Below are positions 57,727 to 64,000 of a stretch of 64,000 nt of DNA, piece by piece. The notes under the pieces are model-generated. The model searched no databases. It was given only the letters and a program-made list of their open reading frames with translations, and had not been told where the DNA came from. Position 1 is the first letter of the stretch, and each line of letters opens with the position of its first letter. This DNA is from Alitta virens. Lineage: Eukaryota > Annelida > Polychaeta > Phyllodocida > Nereididae. Both the position numbers and the translations under genes were made by a program. The stretch spans positions 14,759,102-14,823,101 of the forward strand of contig OW028580.1 in assembly GCA_932294295.1 (NCBI GenBank), read 5' to 3'.

Positions 57727-57820
57727 GGCTGTCACCTGTTGAAAATGACATACAGTGTGCAGTATGTACAAGGTGATTCGCGAGATTGTGTGCCCAATAC
57801 TGGCCATCCAATAATTTTAA

Positions 57821-58146
57821 AAGCACTCTTCATGAGCTGCATCCCAGCTGGATGAATATTGCATCAGATGTTAAATTGTAGGTGCCTTGTACTCGGTATC
57901 GATGCTAAGGTGACCAAAAGACACCACCCATGGGGTAAATGTTTAACAGGGTGTGGTCTCTGAGCCGTATCTCATAATTTTCTCTGCCTGTGGCAGCTGG
58001 TTATATAAGCTGTCTAAACTTCAGACCCAGTAGCGTTGAGGCATTAAAACATTGAGTGGCCTTGTGGTTAAGATGGATGTTGGTTGCATTATGAGGTGAT
58101 GCCTTGTGTCTATGCTGGAGAAAGTTAAAGACCCCACCCATGGGAA
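57821..58146 (+). mobile_element. SINE family A in duplication copy 2
   Basis: Second-unit counterpart of 54240-54565, differing by GGAGAAAG for GGAGCAAG. Confidence 0.8.
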
Positions 58147-58375
58147 AAACAGAAGTTTAAAATTATCTTGTCATCATTATATCTACTTCTGGTAGCAGGT
58201 CATATCAAAACTATTTATAGTAGCATCATTATAATGCAAACATTTTTTATTCTTTTTTTTTTCAAAATGATATCAAAAATGAGTTTTCAAACGCACTTTA
58301 AATATATATATTGAACTATCGCTGAGGCATCATGCAATAAGATATCTTTTGACTCAAGAGTGTCATCAAACTGGC

Positions 58376-58593
58376 GTTCCACATTAATCAGGTAACCTAC
58401 AAGGCACATCCAGAGGTATCAGTTGTATTCAGGACCATCCCAAAGGAGTCCACCACTACATAAAGTACTTGAAGCTGAAGGGATACCACAAAGATCCAAG
58501 CTGCATCCCATGCGTTTTACACATATGCCTCTAGGATAGTCTAGTGCTTCTGCACTAGACCCTGTAGAATAGCATAGTGGAAAGATACAGTCC
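58376..58593 (+). repeat. dispersed repeat E, copy 3
   Basis: Second-unit counterpart of 54795-55012, no difference noticed. Confidence 0.85.
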
Positions 58594-59753
58594 TCCTAAT
58601 GCATGAAATGAAACTAAGCTTTTATGTTTGTCACATTGTCTATCCATACTCATGCATTTCCAATATTACTATCCAGCTGGCACATACACGTGTATATGTT
58701 GGTGGTAAAATTCATGAAGAAGTGGTTTTGGATATTCAACCTTTTTTTCCACATTCCATGCAGCTCTTCCATGTGTGAGACACATATGTAAAATGTAATG
58801 TGCCTGCTGGGTTTCCATTAAAATCATGTGCACACCATTAACGTAAGATATAGATAATTTCCACATAGTTTGACATTAATATTGCATGTAATCATATCCA
58901 TGTTTATTACACTATGGAAATTTGGGGAGTTTGAGCTTCAACCAATCCTCCAAATCTGCAACAAATCTGTACTATACCATTTGCAGATGTAGTGGAAATT
59001 GAACTAGAAATATCTACATCTATCTATTTTGTATCATGTTAGATTGGTCTATATCTAGGTAAACATGATATGAATGTTTAAAGCATGAACTGCTAGGACA
59101 ATAAAAAGTTTCTTACCATCATTTTGCCCGAATTTGATATCATTAGGCCTAGACCCGTTTTCCATGTTGGGTATTCCTCTGTGAACTTGAGGTGCTTCTT
59201 AGTTCAGCTGGATTCCGGTAGATCACATCAGAATGGGCAGATCACAGTGATCTGTGATTTTGAGAGGTTTCCTGCTTTGAGAGTATCTTTCGGAATCATT
59301 CCCATGGTGTCCGTTGAATTTACGTATACACCACCCTCCATTATTTTTTCATAAGACATTTTTGACCACTTTGTCATTGCTTTGGAAAGTGGTTTTATAC
59401 ATTATTTGTGTAGGGTGATTTCTTACCAAAAATTCATCGTTTTCTAGCATATTTATTGAGAAAAAACGGTTTACATTAACCTTATTAATATATAATTGCA
59501 TTATTATCTGAGAGACTGAGATCGGGCCAACTGCATAGGTATTTGCAATGTATAGTACATATTTAATAATGATTGACAAGTCCACTGGGGTTAGATATAA
59601 ATATAAACCAATGTACATAAATACTTACTTTACTTGCCTTAATAGGAGCAAACCTTTAACTTCTTGTAGATTGTGGTAGCATTAAAGATAAACAGTGGAA
59701 GATAGGCACTAATGTCTCTACCGTGTGCAATGAATGCTCTTTTTGGGTACACA

Positions 59754-59908
59754 AAGGTCACTGGGGCAAAATAATGACGTGGGACAGGTAATTGGGGAGG
59801 CCAGACAAAGAGACAAGGTTTGAAATGGCAGGATTATTTTACCATCCTGATGCCTTAAACAGTTGAATATAAGGCCTAGATGTGAGTCTTGTGACTATTA
59901 TAATGGTT
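59754..59908. other. spacer after the duplication
   Basis: Nothing recognised. Confidence 0.5.
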
Positions 59909-60034
59909 ATGTGGTATATTTTTATAATACCCACGAGTGGACAGATTGGCCAGGATTCACGAGTGGCGTTAGCAATGAATGAATTCTGAAGCCAATCTGT
60001 CCACGAGTGAGGGAATATAAAAATATACCACATA
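59909..60034. mobile_element. palindromic MITE with about 43-bp arms
   Basis: Left arm (TATGTGGTATATTTTTATAA, CACGAGTGGACAGATTGGC) and right arm (GCCAATCTGTCCACGAGTG, AAAATATACCACATA) pair across a 40-base centre. No coding capacity. Confidence 0.85.
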
Positions 60035-61216
60035 TCTACTTGGGTCTTATTTATATCCCACAATTTTCACCTTTAGTTGAGCTACCTGGCTATGCATTCA
60101 TGTAATATAAAAAAAATTCATGAATTTTAATTTTTGCCATTAACCAATCAGAGGATTGCATAACTGTGAGCAACGTCACAACCTCAACATTTTCTGGGAC
60201 ATTTTCAGATTAATAAAGGAATTTATGAATTATATTTACAAACCAGTAGTAAAATATTTCTTGTCAGGATTTGTTTTTATAGTAGATTTTGAAAGAAAAT
60301 GGTTTATTGTTCAGTATTATTCGATTGTATTACTGAAGCGATGACACTCCTATAACGTTGCCCATAGCAACACAGATACACAATAGCGTGTATCTGTGGA
60401 CTGAACAGACCATTGACTTTCTTTTGGCTCTAGAATTGGCGCTAGTTTAAACGGCAAAGCCCTTAGCTGCAGAAAGGGATTTTTTTTCATTGGCCTGCCG
60501 TACAGGTTATTGTGGGATATATACATATACTGATAATAAACATAAAAAATTGAATAAAAACAATTAGAAAAATCTTGTGATAACTAGGACATATCATTAC
60601 TACTTTTATCTATTTTATTTTGGTATGACCACTTTTTCGGCGAGTGTAACAGCTGATGCATTCTGCAAGGTGAAGGTTAGCTATTTCTTATGATATATAT
60701 ACTTATTTTTAAACACAAGCACAAGAGGTACTTCTTATCATGATTATGTAAGCCTATCCAAGAACAACTACTACTAAGTTCAATATGGAAATGTGGTTTA
60801 CACATATACTAAGCATCTTTTAATTAGCTGCATCAACCTAAAGCAAGACACTGCTCACAAAACCAAGTCCTAAACTATTCAAAATAAATTGCATATACAT
60901 GAACCGCACATTCACACATTCCAAGTCTCAGGATAAATTAATTGAATCAAAGTTAGTCATTTGCCAACATGAGGGGAAAAAAAGGAATTTTAAATTCTTA
61001 CAGCAACGTTAAATAAATAATGAGCAATAATGAAGAACCAACAAATACAATTTGTCTCCAGGAAATGACATCCACATAGGTGCTGGCACATCCAAATTGA
61101 TAGGATCCACATCTTTAGTAGAGAAGATTATGTAATAGTTATTTCCAGGGCAGGTTAAATCCCAGACGCCAAATCTGAACATATACTCCATCAGGATTGT
61201 ATATGCTATGTTATGT
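60035..61216. other. unassigned spacer, possibly a larger nested repeat
   Basis: ATATCCCACAAT (60053) and ATTGTGGGATAT (60518) are inverted and could bound a 475-bp element. ACAGATACAC and GTGTATCTGT form a small hairpin near 60372-60397. No gene. Confidence 0.45.
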
Positions 61217-61485
61217 CTCAATGCTACAGGGTCTGAAGCTCAGTCAGGTTAATGACCAGCTGCCAGAAGCAGACATAATGATGAGATGATTAGGAGTCCA
61301 CACAATGTTACACATTTACTGCATGGGTAGGTTTTTTTTTTACTTGCCTGAGCATAGAAACCGACTACAAGGCACCTCTAATTTACATATCAAACGATGG
61401 AAATCCAGCTGGGATGTAACTCATGAAGAGTGCCTGGGCCAGGGATGATGCCTGGGACCAATATGGAATTGGCGGTCCCTGCTCT
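61217..61485 (-). mobile_element. SINE family A copy
   Basis: CTCAATGCTACAGGGTCTGA, CAGCTGCCAGAAGCAGACAT, GGCACCTCTAATTTAC and AGTGCCTGGGCCAGGGATG, in minus orientation and in the family order. The B-box has decayed. Confidence 0.8.
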
Positions 61486-61639
61486 TATTCAATAAGAAAT
61501 GGACGGTTTTTACCATCAAGAGATATGACTAACATTTTTGTTGGTTACATCCAATAGAAAAAGCTATCTCGGTTGAGCATAATGATCTCTTAACTGATAG
61601 ACTTTCCACTTCTAATCGTTAATCTTATTTTAGCTAGGT

Positions 61640-61785
61640 TTGGGTGAGAAAAACCAATAGACAGGAACGGAAATGACCCTGTCCTGCACTGGACATTGAT
61701 ACCTGAAGACCAGTGGTCAGCAGAGGTCAGCAGAATGGTCAGCTGGCCGGAAGTGCTCCCGAATGACACCCTAACCTTTGGCAGT
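61640..61785 (-). repeat. dispersed repeat D, partial copy 4
   Basis: ACGGAAATGACCCTGTCCTG, CACTGGACATTGATACC and GGTCAGCTGGCCGGAAGTGC match repeat D. Older and shorter than the other copies. Confidence 0.75.
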
Positions 61786-62989
61786 TTGATGGCTCCATCA
61801 TTACAGATAAATAGGCAGATCCGATCTGATCAATCTCATGAGCAATCTGATATGTTTAGTCCATTAATAATAGATAATTTATAAATAAAATATATAGTTC
61901 TGTATTCATCCATCTAAATACCAAAATGATGCTTATAACAATTTTCGATGGTGATCAATAGACAATGTGTAGTTGTAAAGGAAAAATTATTGATAGAATG
62001 GGATTAATTTTTTAGTCAATGAAACATCAAGTTGGTAGCATAGGATGTAAAATTAGAGAAACCAATACCACTGGGTTGACTAAATAGAAATCACTAAAAA
62101 GCCATGCACATTGAAAAATGTGGTGTTTCATTCAACTAGTCCAAAAAGAGGCATCAAAAGTCTAGTTGTTAAAAATTAGATTGTTAATTTTCGTGCTTTA
62201 TGGTCTATCCTTTTGCTTTCATTCAACATGTGATAATAGTGATGTAGAGATAACATGGGATTAAATAATTAGGTTTTTAAAAAGAAAGTTTTCTTGATGT
62301 GACTTTGACGCTTTTAGCATTGTCCAATGACAAAATGGTTTTGAAAAATTCATGTTTTTTATCCAGATGGTATGGTGTAGATGAGCCGATGTTGCTTTAA
62401 ATCTTTCTCAGTAGTTCTATTTCCCAAGCACAACTGAAGGACGTTGAAATTACATTTTCTTAGAAAAGTGGTCAGACTTATCTGTAATTTTTTGATGAGA
62501 AATTGTTGTCAACAGTCATAATAACAACCTCAGGCCGTTTTAATTATTTAATCCTCCCTCGCTAACAGCGCCATTTTTGTTAATAGTGCCTTCTGGGAGG
62601 ATCTAATGTAAATGAGGCACCAGCACTGACATCACAAACAAACTCCGTCACTCCAAGTTTTATATGTCATTGGTATCTATTCTTCCACAATTCTCAGTGC
62701 AAAATGGCGATGAAGTTTCATTGACCAAAATCGGAGGTGTCGTAGTTTTCGGAGAAAAAATAACAATTGTAAGACTGCCTTCATATCTCTTCACAAATAG
62801 GGCTATGTTACGTCATTATTATAGTTTGACTGCAGAATTTTTAGTGGCCAATCGGTCCATCCACTGCAGATGATAGATCAAATTTATTGCATTCCCTTCA
62901 TTGTCTTCTTTATACTGATTAACTACCATTCAGAGTCTTGCTGGGTTCACTATCTCTCTATAAAATAAACTTCACCTGATATTAAATTT
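61786..62989. other. unassigned spacer
   Basis: No gene recognised. The plus frame 62664-62873 has no supporting features. Confidence 0.5.
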
Positions 62990-63252
62990 TTCACACCATC
63001 AAAAATCCAATATGTAAAGAAACCAAGTAATGACGTCATAATACTCAACAAGGGGTGATGATGCCATGTCTATTGTATTTCCAGTGATTTGGTCCTGATT
63101 TCTGTCGATGTATCGTTTATTTTTTATAATTAATGCCTGATAGATTCAATAACTTACACAACGTCATATTTAGTGTGCCTTGATCAAATAAGGTGATTGT
63201 CAATCATTGGATGAAGTTTTAGAAAATAGTAATTCTGACAGACAGTGTAGCT
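62990..63252 (-). mobile_element. decayed relative of the 25586-25998 MITE
   Basis: In reverse complement it shares AATCAGGACCAAATCACTGG, GGCATCATCACC and ATTATGACGTCATTACT with that element. One TIR remnant, TCTGACAGACAGTGTAG, lies at 63234. Confidence 0.65.
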
Positions 63253-63875
63253 AGCTATAAGCTGGTCTGTTGTTAATTCGATTGTGGCACTATTACACTG
63301 AACTTAGTGAGTGGGCCTCTTCTGGCATGAGTTCTTTTCAAGTCCTTTCAACCTTGTGGGTTGCAGATCAGTGCTTTGACGATTAGTGTACAATATTTTG
63401 CAGTTGTAAGGTTTATTAAATCTTTAAACTGTCACACTTTGAGTTTGTTGTCTGTATCTGCTGATTTGTAACACTCTTCAAGTGCAAGATGTTTTACAAT
63501 TAGCTTGAATTACTGGCTCAGTTTGCGCTCTGATTTCAAACATAAAACAAAAAATAAAGAGTGAAGAATAATTTTTAAGAGACAAAAGGATGATTTATGC
63601 TTTGCACAGATCTGTTAATATTAATGGCTGAGCTTTTATATGTGTTTCTTGCATAAACAAAGACAAAAGAAACACATTATGATGATTGGAAAAGGTTTCC
63701 ATCTTATGAGGAGACATTTGTACAAACTGATGCCTTATGCCAAATAATAATTTTTTGCAACCTTGCAAAAACCATAAAATGAGCATAACATTGGCTCATC
63801 TTACATTGTTGTCCTTTCCAATGCTTTTATAAGAACATTATCATTATATTCTTCAAAGCATGCTGTCCCAGTAGT
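63253..63875. other. unassigned spacer
   Basis: Nothing recognised. The minus frame 63595-63786 is unsupported. Confidence 0.5.
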
Positions 63876-64000
63876 TTTTTTAGGCATGAAAGGACATATC
63901 AGCTGCATTCAGAACCATCCTGTGGGAAGCAACAACTCTAGCCAAATAAAGAACTGGATGCGGAAGGAATACCACAAGGATCAAAGCTGTGTCCCATCGT
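63876..64000 (+). repeat. dispersed repeat E, partial copy at window edge
   Basis: GCATTCAGAACCATCCTGTG, GGAATACCACAAGGATC and AGCTGTGTCCCATCG follow the order of the other E copies. Cut by the end of the window. Confidence 0.8.

Larger units (their letters stand above)
56173..59753 (+). repeat. 3.58-kb tandem duplication, copy 2
   Basis: Direct head-to-tail copy, beginning with three GGGCCGTTACT units and ending just before AAGGTCACTGGGG, where it departs from copy 1. A one-base deletion (GTTCAGTTAG for GTTCAAGTTAG near 57073) accounts for the offset change from 3582 to 3581. Confidence 0.97.

Overview
This is eukaryotic nuclear DNA, almost certainly from an invertebrate animal and plausibly a marine one. 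It is AT-rich by eye and has no bacterial gene organisation. It carries animal-type non-LTR retrotransposons (YADD reverse transcriptase, CCHC C-terminal domain), tRNA-derived SINEs, PIF/Harbinger DNA transposons, MITEs and long micro-, mini- and satellite arrays. The species cannot be fixed from the sequence alone. I found no convincing host protein-coding gene, rRNA gene or functional tRNA gene. The only long protein-like reading frames belong to transposable elements, plus one unidentified 103-codon ORF that occurs twice.

Layout. 1-10.6 kb: two large tandem satellites (95-bp and 61-bp monomers) bracketed by related composite tetranucleotide arrays. Between them lie a long near-perfect hairpin, an eroded ORF fragment, a LINE 3' end and a palindromic MITE. 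11-14.4 kb: SINE, MITE, a LINE reverse-transcriptase fragment on the minus strand, an 8-bp minisatellite and a 0.5-kb TAG array. 14.6-17.85 kb: a 3.25-kb fold-back element with perfect 58-bp terminal inverted repeats, a TTA target-site duplication and GC-rich 21-bp subterminal arrays. 18-31 kb: SINEs, LINE 3' fragments and MITEs in AT-rich spacer. 32.04-36.14 kb: a 4.1-kb PIF/Harbinger transposon with both expected genes, a DDE transposase on + and a MADF/Myb-like partner on -, both broken. 36-50 kb: SINEs, LINE fragments, 11-bp and 17-bp minisatellites, a 0.92-kb TA-flanked transposon and MITEs. 52.6-59.75 kb: a direct tandem duplication of a 3.58-kb segment, nearly identical between copies, whose boundary lies in an 11-bp minisatellite. 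60-64 kb: dispersed repeats and spacer.

How parts relate. The Harbinger transposase and MADF protein would form one mobile system acting on terminal and subterminal repeats, but this copy is dead: several transposase stops look like CGA-to-TGA (methyl-CpG) decay. The 3.25-kb fold-back element has no genes and would need a transposase supplied in trans. Its TIRs differ from those of the 4.1-kb element, so a third autonomous relative is implied. SINE and LINE copies are 5'-truncated fragments of at least three SINE and two LINE families. The two satellites look like diverged descendants of one ancestral repeat.
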